Of a DNA stretch of 64,000 nt, positions 56,915 through 64,000 are shown one piece after another. The notes under the pieces were generated by a model. The model was not told where the DNA came from, did not search any database, and saw only the letters and a list, made by a program, of their open reading frames with translations. This DNA comes from Pantoea sp. Ep11b (GTDB lineage Bacteria > Pseudomonadota > Gammaproteobacteria > Enterobacterales > Enterobacteriaceae): positions 2,418,001 to 2,482,000 of the forward strand of contig NZ_CP160631.1 of NCBI RefSeq assembly GCF_040783975.1, read 5' to 3'. Positions within the stretch are counted from its first letter, which is position 1. Every line of letters starts with the position of its first letter. A program made the position numbers and the translations under genes.

Positions 56915-57961
56915 TCACAGCAGCGGCTTCTCACCGCGCTGCCAGAGTTTCAGCAGCAGCCGCTCCGCCACTGAACCGGCGCTCTGCGTAAAACGGTCCA
57001 TCATTTTACGCCGACGGGCGTAGTGCACGCCGAGGACGCTGAACCGCTCCATGTGACGGATGATCAGGTCGTCACTGGTGCCGATTTCGTCAACCAGACC
57101 AAGATCCAGCGCCTGACGGCCATACCAGTGTTCACCGGTTGCCACCCGATCGATATCCAGTGACGGCCGCATCTGGTGAACAAACTGTTTAAACAGCAGA
57201 TGAGTCTCATCCAGATCTTCCTGGAATTTTTCCCGTCCTTCCGGCGTATTTTCCCCGAACAGCGTCAGCGTACGCTTGTACTGCCCGGCGGTGTGCAGCT
57301 CAACGTCAATGTCGTTGCGCTTCAGCAGACGGTTGAAGTTCGGGATCTGCGCGACGACGCCGATGGAGCCGATAATTGAGAACGGCGCGGCCACAATACG
57401 GTCGGCCACGCAGGCCATCATGTAACCGCCACTGGCCGCCACTTTATCCACCGCGGCGGTGATGCGCACGCCCTCATCACGCAGACGCTGCAGCTGCGAA
57501 GCTGCGAGGCCATAGCCATGCACCACCCCGCCCGGACTCTCCAGACGCAGCAACACCTCATCGCCCGGCTGCTTCACCGCCAGCACGGCAGAGATCTCTT
57601 CACGCAGTGAGCTCACCTCACCGGCGTCCATGCTGCCTTTGAAATCGAGCACATAAAGCGTGGGCTTCACACTGTCGGTCTGCCCCTGTTTCGCCGCCTG
57701 CTTTTCCGCTTTAGCTTTCTGCTTTTCGCTCTTTTTATGGTTTTTCAGCCAGACCTTTTGCGCCTGCGGTTTCATTTTTGCCAGCTGCAGATCATCTTTC
57801 ATCTGCTGATAGTCATCACCCAGATGCGTCAGACGAAGCTGGCCGCTTTGTGCCCGCTTGCGGAGCGCAGCATTCATAATAATCATGACAATCGCAGCGA
57901 CGGCAACCACCAGCGTCACCGCTTTCGCTAAAAACAGTCCATACGTCGAAATAAAATCCAT
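56915..57961 (-). CDS. sohB: Inner-membrane peptidase SohB (S49)
   Basis: A 348-residue membrane-bound serine peptidase of family S49 (SppA-like), first found as a multicopy suppressor of htrA loss. An N-terminal helix (about 7-30) anchors it, followed by a Lys-rich linker (KNHKKSEKQKAKAEKQAAKQ). The nucleophile is probably Ser-178 in AASGGYMMAC and the general base Lys-229 in GQYKRTLT. The GSIGVVAQ turn is conserved. It has its own terminator. Confidence 0.96.
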   Translation of the reverse strand: MDFISTYGLFLAKAVTLVVAVAAIVMIIMNAALRKRAQSGQLRLTHLGDDYQQMKDDLQLAKMKPQAQKVWLKNHKKSEKQKAKAEKQAAKQGQTDSVKPTLYVLDFKGSMDAGEVSSLREEISAVLAVKQPGDEVLLRLESPGGVVHGYGLAASQLQRLRDEGVRITAAVDKVAASGGYMMACVADRIVAAPFSIIGSIGVVAQIPNFNRLLKRNDIDVELHTAGQYKRTLTLFGENTPEGREKFQEDLDETHLLFKQFVHQMRPSLDIDRVATGEHWYGRQALDLGLVDEIGTSDDLIIRHMERFSVLGVHYARRRKMMDRFTQSAGSVAERLLLKLWQRGEKPLL

Positions 57962-58136
57962 CAGGTCGCCTTAGTAAACAGAAAATCGAAAACAGTCTGC
58001 CAGTTTAGCCGCTTTGCCCCGCCTCGTCGCCTGAAATGCCAGCAGCCGGCACAGAATGCGCACCCTGACGATTGCGCCGATTCGTTATTTCAGGCATAAA
58101 GCGGAATCATGCTGTTTTCGCCGGAGGAACCCCGCT

Positions 58137-58898
58137 GTGCATTATCAACCGAAAAGCGACCTGCTCAATAACCGTATTATTCTGGTCACTGGCGCTTCAG
58201 ATGGCATCGGCCGGGAAGCGGCGCTGACCTATGCGCGCTACGGCGCTGACGTGATCCTGATGGGTCGCAATCCTGAGAAACTTCAGCAGGTCGAACAGGC
58301 CATTAATCAGCTGAATAAACGCCCTGCTCACCGCCTGGTGTTCGATCTGGCCGAGGCGACCCCGGAACGCTGCCGCCAGGTCGCCGATCGGCTGCAGCAG
58401 CAGTTTCCGCGTCTTGATGGCGTGCTGCACAACGCCGGGATCCTCGGAGAAATCGTGCCGCTGGCCGAGCTGGAGCCGCAGATCTGGCAGGACGTGATGA
58501 ACATCAACCTGGACGCCACCTTCTTCCTGACCCAGGCGCTGCTGCCGCTGCTGCTGAAGTCAGACGCAGGCTCTCTGGTCTTTACCACCTCCAGTGTCGG
58601 CCGCACCGGGCGCGCTGGCTGGGGCGCCTATGCCGTCTCAAAATTTGCGACTGAAGGGATGATGCAGGTGCTGGCTGACGAATATAAGAACCAGTCGCTG
58701 CGGGTCAACTGTATCAATCCGGGCGGCACCCGGACCAAAATGCGCGCCAGCGCGTTTCCGCAGGAAGATGCCAGTAAGCTGAAAACCCCCGCCGACCTGA
58801 TGCCGCTCTACCTCTATCTGATGGGCGATGACAGTCGCCGCAAGACCGGCATCAGCTTCGATGCGCAGCCAGGCAGAAAACCGGGAGCCGCAGAATAA
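58137..58898 (+). CDS. yciK: YciK short-chain dehydrogenase
   Basis: An SDR-family oxidoreductase of 253 residues; substrate unknown. The start is GTG 58137 with GGAGGAACCCC upstream, giving (M)HYQPKSDLL as in E. coli; upstream in-frame Met residues are not conserved. The NAD(P) motif is TGASDGIG, with HNAGILG and the catalytic YxxxK in GAYAVSKFA. The stop overlaps the btuR start by one base (TAATG). Confidence 0.95.
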   Translation: MHYQPKSDLLNNRIILVTGASDGIGREAALTYARYGADVILMGRNPEKLQQVEQAINQLNKRPAHRLVFDLAEATPERCRQVADRLQQQFPRLDGVLHNAGILGEIVPLAELEPQIWQDVMNINLDATFFLTQALLPLLLKSDAGSLVFTTSSVGRTGRAGWGAYAVSKFATEGMMQVLADEYKNQSLRVNCINPGGTRTKMRASAFPQEDASKLKTPADLMPLYLYLMGDDSRRKTGISFDAQPGRKPGAAE

Positions 58899-59488
58899 TG
58901 GCGGACGATCGTCATCAGCAGCGTCAGCAGCGGCTCAAGGAGCAGGTGGATGCGCGGATTGCCGCGGCGACCGAGGTACGCGGCATCCTGATGGTCTTTA
59001 CCGGCAACGGCAAAGGCAAGACCACCGCCGCCTTTGGCACCGCACTGCGCGCCACCGGGCACGGCAAACGCGCTGCGGCTATCCAGTTTATTAAAGGTGA
59101 GTGGCCGAACGGCGAGCGCAATCTGCTGGCGCAGCACGGCGTTGAATTTCAGGTGATGGCCACCGGTTTTACCTGGGATACCCAGAACCGGGAAACGGAT
59201 ACGGCCGCCTGCCTGGCCGTCTGGCAGCATGCAAAACGGATGCTGGCCGATGAACAGCTTGACCTGGTGATACTCGACGAGATCACCTATATGGTCAGCA
59301 TGGATTATCTGCCGCTGGAGGAAGTGATCGCGGCCCTGCAACAGCGTCCGGCGCATCAGAGCGTCATTATTACCGGCCGTGGCTGTCATCGCAGTCTGCT
59401 GGAGATGGCGGATACGGTGACCGAGATGCGGCCGGTTAAGCACGCATTCGACGCCGGTATTCAGGCCCAGCAGGGCATCGACTGGTAG
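58898..59488 (+). CDS. btuR: Cob(I)alamin adenosyltransferase BtuR
   Basis: A CobA/BtuR-type ATP:corrinoid adenosyltransferase that makes adenosylcobalamin from imported corrinoids. It has 196 residues. The P-loop is FTGNGKGKTTAAFG (about 29-42); FIKGEWPNGERNLL and VILDEITYMVSMDYLPLEEV match CobA. Translationally coupled to yciK. The window has no cobalamin synthesis genes. Confidence 0.97.
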   Translation: MADDRHQQRQQRLKEQVDARIAAATEVRGILMVFTGNGKGKTTAAFGTALRATGHGKRAAAIQFIKGEWPNGERNLLAQHGVEFQVMATGFTWDTQNRETDTAACLAVWQHAKRMLADEQLDLVILDEITYMVSMDYLPLEEVIAALQQRPAHQSVIITGRGCHRSLLEMADTVTEMRPVKHAFDAGIQAQQGIDW

Positions 59489-59497
59489 CAGAAAAAG

Positions 59498-59526
59498 AAA
59501 ACGCAGCCCGGAGGCTGCGTTTTTTT
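59498..59526. terminator. Bidirectional terminator between btuR and rluB
   Basis: 7-bp stem CGCAGCC/GGCTGCG, loop CGGA, with A run before and seven T after; it separates two convergent genes. Confidence 0.93.
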
Positions 59527-59540
59527 CGTCGGTGACGTCG

Positions 59541-60431
59541 TTATCCGGCGTTGCGTTTGCTGCCCGGATTACGGCGTGGCGTACGCGGCGTGCTGCTCAC
59601 TTTGCTGTGGCGTTTCACGGCGCGACGGATCTGATTCGCTTTGGTACGACGGCGATCTTTCTCCACCACCAGCTTAGTCACGGTCTCATCATCCATCCCG
59701 ACCAGATTGCGCAGGTAGTTGACCGCTGGCAGATCCAGTTCGGTCCAGCCGCCCCGCGGCAGCCCTTTCGGTAAGGTAATATCGCCATAGCGGACACGCA
59801 TCAGACGGCTGACCTGCACACCGACGGCTTCCCACAAACGACGGACTTCACGGTTACGTCCTTCGGTCAGGGTCACGTTGTACCACTGGTTGATCCCCTC
59901 TCCGCCACCAAAACGCAGGGTCTTGAAGGCAGCCGGGCCATCTTCCAGTTGCACCCCCTTGCTCAGCTGACGGATTTTATCGTCATCAACCTGGCCAAAG
60001 ACACGCACCGCATATTCACGTTCCACTTCACGGCTTGGATGCATCAGGCGGTTAGCCAGTTCACCATCGGTGGTAAAGAGCATCAGACCACAGGTGTTCA
60101 CATCCAGACGGCCAACGGCAATCCAGCGTGAGCCGCGCAGACGCGGCAGGCGGTCAAAGACAGTCGGGCGACCTTCAGGATCGCTGCGGGTGCAGAGCTC
60201 GCCTTCCGGTTTGTAGTACGCCAGCACGCGGCAGACTTCGGTTGCTGATTCAGCAATCGACACCAGATGACCATCAATACGGATTTTCAGGGATTTGCTG
60301 CTCTCGACACGATCGCCCAGGGTGGCGATTTTGCCGTCGACGCTGACGCGGCCAGCAGCAATCATGGATTCGATTTCACGCCGCGAGCCATGACCGGCCC
60401 GGGCTAAGACTTTCTGTAACTTTTCGCTCAT
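59541..60431 (-). CDS. rluB: 23S rRNA pseudouridine(2605) synthase RluB
   Basis: It isomerises U2605 of 23S rRNA to pseudouridine. It has 296 residues (E. coli 291). An S4 RNA-binding domain at about 2-60 is followed by the RsuA-type catalytic domain with Asp-110 in [22 protein letters not shown] is also diagnostic. The C-terminal tail is basic ([20 protein letters not shown]). It starts at ATG 60431 with AAAGAGGAAGCGCC upstream. Confidence 0.97.
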   Translation of the reverse strand: MSEKLQKVLARAGHGSRREIESMIAAGRVSVDGKIATLGDRVESSKSLKIRIDGHLVSIAESATEVCRVLAYYKPEGELCTRSDPEGRPTVFDRLPRLRGSRWIAVGRLDVNTCGLMLFTTDGELANRLMHPSREVEREYAVRVFGQVDDDKIRQLSKGVQLEDGPAAFKTLRFGGGEGINQWYNVTLTEGRNREVRRLWEAVGVQVSRLMRVRYGDITLPKGLPRGGWTELDLPAVNYLRNLVGMDDETVTKLVVEKDRRRTKANQIRRAVKRHSKVSSTPRTPRRNPGSKRNAG

Positions 60432-61210
60432 GGCGCTTCCTCTTTGTCGCCTTCCCAGGCGTCACGGTAGGGTGATAATTCTATATGAATCAACAGCTTA
60501 AACTATCAATTTGGGCCCATTATACAGATATTTAACCCCGAAGTAACGCCCTTTGTGAGCGAGCCTGTAACAAATAAAGAAGCCTCGATCGCTGAAAGTT
60601 TTATTCCGGATAATTCAACATCTCATTAATTTAACAGCAGAGGTTTGATTAGAGAATATGTTTAATAAAACGGCTTTCGCAGAAACTTTAGAGCTGATGG
60701 CAATTAAATTTTCTGTTCTGCCCTGCTCAACGGGCCTGTTGTTCTGATGATCAAAATATTAACACTATCTTACACTTCACCCGATTCCATCCCGCTTCCA
60801 ATTCTCTGCAAAAAAGATTAAAGGTAGCATATAACACTGGATGATTGCGTTTAGTCAACCTGACCCATGGGCGTAAATGAAAAGGTCAGATTATTCTTAA
60901 TGGAGATTTAATTAAAACCTTATTTTCAGAGATATTTCCTTTTTATCAGCATTAATAAATTGTATGACACTATTAAGCTGATACACTTTATCTCAGCAGC
61001 ACCATAAAAAAGCAGAGCCTGCCGTTATAAGGGGTTCGCGAAAAGAAAGTTTTACCTTAGTGATTCGTTAATAAATATCGTGCTTTGATTAATCCAATAA
61101 ACCGGCGCATACGGAATTATTGCGTTAATACGGTTCAGTGATGAACCTTGTTTGCATGTCAAAAGTCTTCACCAGGGATTTCCTGACATGCCAGAAGAAA
61201 GAAACCCATC
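60432..61210. other. AT-rich 780-base intergenic region
   Basis: The longest gene-free stretch in the window, clearly lower in GC than its surroundings. Only short frames occur, for example a 29-residue frame at 60658 with no ribosome site. It lies next to the lipoprotein-protease gene, which is absent from the E. coli order, so the whole segment is a probable acquired insertion between rluB and yciO. Confidence 0.5.
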
Positions 61211-61858
61211 ATGAGAAACCTGACGCTGTTTCCGGTGCTTGCTGCACTGGTGCTGAGCGGGTGTTCTGTGGGCCACACCGAGTACAGTCGTACGGCGATG
61301 CAGCACGTAGATATGAGCGTGACTGGCATTCCGACGATCCTCGGGCTTGGCACACTGGGCACCAGCATTCCTTTGACGCCTGAATATAGCCTGACGGCGG
61401 CGCACGTCGCTAAAACGGCCGTGCAGCGCGTAAAGTCCTATCACCCCTATTGCGATCTTGCGATTATTTATCACAAGAACGATGCCGGAACGTTGGCTAA
61501 ATTCCGCAGCGGTGATATTGGCGATCCCGTTAAAATGTATGGCTACAGTTTTATTTCCGCCATGCCGGTGGAGTCGAAGGGCGTTAATTTAGCCCGCACC
61601 GCTATCCGGAATAACTGGAATAAAAGCCCCTGCCTGGCGATGGCGTCAAATGCCGGTGTGGTTCAGGGCATGTCGGGCGGCGGCGTGTATAACAGTGATG
61701 ACACGTTAAGCGGCGTTATTGTGGGATATTCCGATGCCATTAAAAATGGCCGTAATGGAAAAGTGATCCTGAAAGATGTTTCACTTTATATTCCCTACGG
61801 CCAGTTTAAAAACTGGTTGCAGTCAAACCTGCAACAGGCACCCGAACGCGGTGCCTGA
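61211..61858 (+). CDS. Lipoprotein with trypsin-like serine-protease triad
   Basis: A 215-residue lipoprotein: a short signal with lipobox LSGC (Cys-18). The mature part has the elements of a chymotrypsin-fold protease in order: TAAHVAK (His-65), HPYCDLAIIY (Asp-82) and GMSGGGVYN (Ser-155 in a GxSGGG setting). GVIVGYSD and VSLYIPYGQF would form the last strands and helix. The domain is small compared with classical trypsins and has no PDZ domain. No precise family is recognised and the substrate is unknown. A purine-rich GAAGAAAGAAA precedes the ATG. Neither the gene nor the AT-rich DNA before it is in E. coli at this place. Confidence 0.75.
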   Translation: MRNLTLFPVLAALVLSGCSVGHTEYSRTAMQHVDMSVTGIPTILGLGTLGTSIPLTPEYSLTAAHVAKTAVQRVKSYHPYCDLAIIYHKNDAGTLAKFRSGDIGDPVKMYGYSFISAMPVESKGVNLARTAIRNNWNKSPCLAMASNAGVVQGMSGGGVYNSDDTLSGVIVGYSDAIKNGRNGKVILKDVSLYIPYGQFKNWLQSNLQQAPERGA

Positions 61859-61870
61859 CACCCGGTTTAA

Positions 61871-62491
61871 TTACTGAAACGGGCGGGTATCACCGACGCC
61901 TTCACGTACAATTTCCGGCGCATCGGTGGTCAGATCGATCACCGTCGTCGGCTGTTGCCCCAGCGTGCCGCCGTCAATAATCAGATCGACCAGCTTACCG
62001 ATGCTGTGCTGAATTTCTTCCGGATCGGATTCGGTGAAATCGTTGCCCGGCAGGATTAGGGAGGTCGACATCATCGGCTCATTCAGCGCGTCCAGCAGCG
62101 CCAGCGCCACCGGATTGGACGGCACGCGCAGACCGATAGTTTTACGTTTTTCATTCATCAGGCGGCGCGGCACCTCTTTGGTCGCCTTGAGGATGAAGGT
62201 GTAGTTGCCTGGCGTATTATTTTTCAGCAGTCGAAACGCGGAGTTACCCACCTGCGAATAGACGGAGAGCTCCGAGAGATCACGACACATCAGGGTGAAA
62301 TTGTGGTGCCCGTCGAGCTGACGGATACGACAGATCCGCTCCATCGCGCCTTTCTCCTCCAGCCGACAGCCCAGCGCGTAACCGGAATCCGTTGGATAAA
62401 CGATGACGCTGCCTTTGTTCAGGTAGTCGACCGCCTGCTTAATCAGACGCGGTTGCGGGTTGTCCGGATGAATATGAAACAGTTGACTCAT
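61871..62491 (-). CDS. yciO: YciO, Sua5/YrdC-family protein
   Basis: A 206-residue YrdC/Sua5-fold protein, equal in length to E. coli YciO. The fold binds RNA and nucleotides; YciO is a paralog of TsaC with weak or no threonylcarbamoyl-adenylate activity in vivo, so its role is unsettled. YPTDSGYALGCRLEEK and KTIGLRVPSNPVAL are typical. It is 12 bases downstream of rnm and likely co-transcribed with it. Confidence 0.95.
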   Translation of the reverse strand: MSQLFHIHPDNPQPRLIKQAVDYLNKGSVIVYPTDSGYALGCRLEEKGAMERICRIRQLDGHHNFTLMCRDLSELSVYSQVGNSAFRLLKNNTPGNYTFILKATKEVPRRLMNEKRKTIGLRVPSNPVALALLDALNEPMMSTSLILPGNDFTESDPEEIQHSIGKLVDLIIDGGTLGQQPTTVIDLTTDAPEIVREGVGDTRPFQ

Positions 62492-62503
62492 AGAAACCTC
62501 GTG

Positions 62504-63388
62504 TCACCTTTCCGTGATGGCCGGGCATGGCGCGAGTGCCGGGAAACGTTCCCAGACCGGCTCCACCCCTGCTGGCAGCCAGAGTTTGCGACCCAGCTCA
62601 ATCCACGGGCAGGGTTGATGAAAATCAGAACCTTGTGATGCGGCCAGATCGTTATCTCTGGCGTAGTGCGCCAGCTGTGTCCGCTCATTCGGCGGCTGCT
62701 GGCACTGTGCGACCTCAATGGCATCGCCACCCGCCTCGCGGAAGTGGGCGATCAGACGTTTCAGCCACTTCGCCGATAAACCGTAGCGGCCCGGATGGGC
62801 CAGCACGGCACAGCCGCCAGAATGATGAATCGCATCAATAGCTTGTTTAATTGTACACCATTGTGGCGGGACGTAGCCGGTTTTGCCGCGCGCCAGATAA
62901 TTTTTGAATACCTGGGCCATGTTGTCCGCTTTGCCCTGCTCAATCAGGAAGCGGGCGAAATGTCCGCGGGTAAGGATGCCGCCATCGGCCAGGCGCGTAG
63001 CGCCCGCCAGCGCATCGGGAATCCGCGCCCTTGCCAGCCGCTCGCTAATCTCGGCCGCCCGCGTCTGGCGGCAGGCCAGCTGCCCGGCCAGAAAGGTCAC
63101 CATCGCCGGATGATCGATATCGATGTTCAGCCCCACGATGTGAATCTCATGGTTCTCCCACAGCGTTGAGAGCTCGGCTCCGGCCAGCACGCTGATCGGC
63201 AGATTCAGCTCACTCGCCGTCTGCTGCGCCTCTGCCACCCCGGCGGTGCTGTCGTGATCGGTGATCGCCAGTACGCCGACGCGCATCTCAACGGCCCGCT
63301 GCACCAGCGCGGCGGGCGACAGCAGACCATCCGAGGCGCGCGTGTGGCTGTGTAAATCGTAAACCGGGAAACGGGCGATATCGCTCAA
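62504..63388 (-). CDS. rnm: RNase AM (YciV), PHP-family 5'-3' exonuclease
   Basis: A PHP-domain nuclease (formerly YciV/TrpH) that trims 5' ends of rRNAs and degrades short RNAs and 3',5'-bisphosphonucleotides. The start is TTG 63388, which has AGGAG 7 bases upstream and aligns with the E. coli start; the ATG at 63421 adds 11 unconserved residues. Length 294. PHP metal motifs: DLHSHTRASDG, ITDHDSTAG, HEIHIVGLNID, VLAHPGRY and SDFHQP. Divergent from the trp operon, as in E. coli. Confidence 0.95.
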   Translation of the reverse strand: MSDIARFPVYDLHSHTRASDGLLSPAALVQRAVEMRVGVLAITDHDSTAGVAEAQQTASELNLPISVLAGAELSTLWENHEIHIVGLNIDIDHPAMVTFLAGQLACRQTRAAEISERLARARIPDALAGATRLADGGILTRGHFARFLIEQGKADNMAQVFKNYLARGKTGYVPPQWCTIKQAIDAIHHSGGCAVLAHPGRYGLSAKWLKRLIAHFREAGGDAIEVAQCQQPPNERTQLAHYARDNDLAASQGSDFHQPCPWIELGRKLWLPAGVEPVWERFPALAPCPAITER

Positions 63389-63454
63389 GAGAACTCCTGC
63401 TGAAACTAAACCGGCCAGCATGATAACGATTTTCGCGGTCAGTGAAAAAGTGTA

Positions 63455-63498
63455 TTGACATTTTCGCCCTGAACCCGTTAACTAGTACACAAGTTCAC
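63455..63498 (+). promoter_or_regulatory. trp promoter and TrpR operator
   Basis: TTGACA (63455-63460), a 17-base spacer and TTAACT (63478-63483). The right half of the TrpR operator (ACTAGTAC, 63480-63487) is conserved with E. coli, while the left half reads GAACCCG instead of GAACTAG, so it is degenerate. The palindromic TTAA centre is kept. Confidence 0.88.
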
Positions 63499-63517
63499 AC
63501 GCAAGGGGTATTCAGTC

Positions 63518-63568
63518 ATGGCGGAAGTAATGATGCATTCAGAGGGTTGGCGCGCTGTTCCCGATTAA
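63518..63568 (+). CDS. trpL: trp leader peptide with one Trp codon
   Basis: The 16-residue leader peptide MAEVMMHSEGWRAVPD. AAGGGG lies about 9 bases before the ATG. Only one Trp codon is present (63548-63550), against the tandem pair in E. coli (GWWR there, GWR here). Its placement, 4 bases before segment 1 of the attenuator, is still right for stalling control. Confidence 0.88.
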   Translation: MAEVMMHSEGWRAVPD

Positions 63569-63643
63569 GGGCGACAGGATCGTGCACACTTTGCGTAAAC
63601 GCCGTGTGAAAACCTGAGCCCGCCAAGACGCGGGCTTTTTTTT
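63555..63643 (+). promoter_or_regulatory. trp attenuator
   Basis: All alternative pairings can be drawn. Segments 1:2, CTGTTCCC (63555-63562) with GGGCGACAG (63569-63577). Segments 2:3, GGGCGACAGG (63569-63578) with CCTGAGCCC (63614-63622), enclosing a CACAC/GTGTG plus GCGT/ACGC inner hairpin. Segments 3:4, AGCCCGC (63617-63623) with GCGGGCT (63630-63636), followed by eight T: the terminator. Ribosome stalling at the Trp codon would free segment 2 and allow read-through into trpE. Confidence 0.88.
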
Positions 63644-63666
63644 GAGCGAAATTCAGAGAAATCATC

Positions 63667-64000
63667 ATGCCAAATGCGAAACCTACAGTGAAGTTGATTA
63701 CCGGCACCGCGCCTTACCGCGAAGATCCGGCCGCAGTGTTTCACCAGCTTTGCGGCGCACGTCCGGCAACCCTGCTGCTTGAGTCTGCTGACATCGACAG
63801 CAAGCGCAATTTAAAAAGCCTGCTGATCGTCGACAGCGCGCTGCGCATCAGCGCAATGGGCCCTACTGTCACCGTACAGGCGCTATCGGAAAATGGCCGC
63901 GCCCTGCTGCCGCTGCTGGATGAGGCGCTGCCCGCCGCCGTGGGCAATCAGGTGCGCCCCGATGGACGCGAGCTGACCTTCCCGCCGAGCCACGACCATC
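63667..64000 (+). CDS. trpE: Anthranilate synthase component I, 3' end outside the window
   Basis: The first 111 codons of TrpE, which with TrpD/TrpG makes anthranilate from chorismate and glutamine. The start is ATG 63667. FHQLCGARPATLLLESADID is nearly identical to E. coli, and the LLESADIDSK element belongs to the tryptophan feedback-binding region (LLES motif). First structural gene of the trp operon, 24 bases after the attenuator. Confidence 0.97.
   Translation, partial: MPNAKPTVKLITGTAPYREDPAAVFHQLCGARPATLLLESADIDSKRNLKSLLIVDSALRISAMGPTVTVQALSENGRALLPLLDEALPAAVGNQVRPDGRELTFPPSHDH

Noticed and set aside
60658..60747. A 29-residue frame in the AT-rich gap after rluB
   Set aside because: No ribosome site, no conservation known; expected by chance in AT-rich DNA.
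60980..61030. A possible small-RNA terminator on the minus strand after rluB (GCAG/CTGC followed by T)
   Set aside because: The stem is only 4 bp and nothing upstream resembles a known small RNA or a clear promoter.

Overview
The window is a chromosomal segment of a gamma-proteobacterium of the order Enterobacterales. Gene content, order and protein sequences follow the Escherichia coli ldhA / ttcA-zntB / mppA-mpaA / tpx-tyrR / psp / sap / fabI-yciW / rnb / pdeR-osmB-yciH-pyrF-lapBA-pgpB-ribA-acnA-cysB-topA-yciN-sohB-yciK-btuR-rluB-yciO-rnm-trp stretch. The base composition, the diverged proteins and the extra genes (an RpfF-type DSF synthase, a CigR-like protein, psp genes running straight into ycjX-ycjF) suggest a Pantoea/Erwinia-like organism rather than Escherichia. 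That assignment is inference, not an identification.

Layout. 1-3.5 kb: the end of ldhA, a DUF333 lipoprotein, an MgtC-family membrane protein, then an AT-richer stretch of tiny membrane or lipoprotein genes up to ttcA. 3.5-9.5 kb: ttcA, a proline-rich micro-gene, the anaerobic small RNA FnrS with an FNR box, zntB, and the murein-peptide recycling set mppA-mpaA-ycjG. 9.6-17.7 kb: tpx, tyrR, the phage-shock locus pspABCD-ycjX-ycjF divergent from pspF across a sigma-54 promoter, and then an iron-regulated small RNA, RyhB, with its Fur box. 17.8-25.4 kb: sapABCDF, fabI, yciW. 25.4-34.5 kb: an islet that splits yciW from rnb, holding a LysR regulator with a broken start, a zinc-ribbon protein, a CigR-like protein with a hexanucleotide repeat, a YoaK-like membrane protein, a chemoreceptor, a PTS EIICB and a YdeP-type molybdoenzyme.

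34.6-43.4 kb: rnb, a CstA-family transporter with its YbdD partner, the c-di-GMP protein RpfR/PdeR facing a DSF-synthase RpfF, and an AraD-type epimerase. 43.7-63.4 kb: the conserved housekeeping run from osmB to rnm, including a cluster of three very small genes between acnA and cysB. 63.4-64 kb: the trp promoter, leader and attenuator, and the first 111 codons of trpE.

How the parts work together. The window is rich in envelope-stress and cell-wall functions (psp, sap, lapAB, mppA/mpaA/ycjG, pgpB, sohB). It has two Hfq-type small RNAs answering to oxygen (FnrS) and iron (RyhB), and a probable fatty-acid quorum-sensing pair that would feed into c-di-GMP. No wholly new multi-gene system was recognised. 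The most interesting items are the RpfF/RpfR pair, ryhB between pspF and sapA, a trp leader peptide with a single Trp codon, an apparent start-proximal frameshift in a LysR gene, a lipoprotein with a trypsin-like triad, and several unannotated micro-genes with their own ribosome sites and terminators. No tRNA, rRNA, insertion sequence or CRISPR array was seen.
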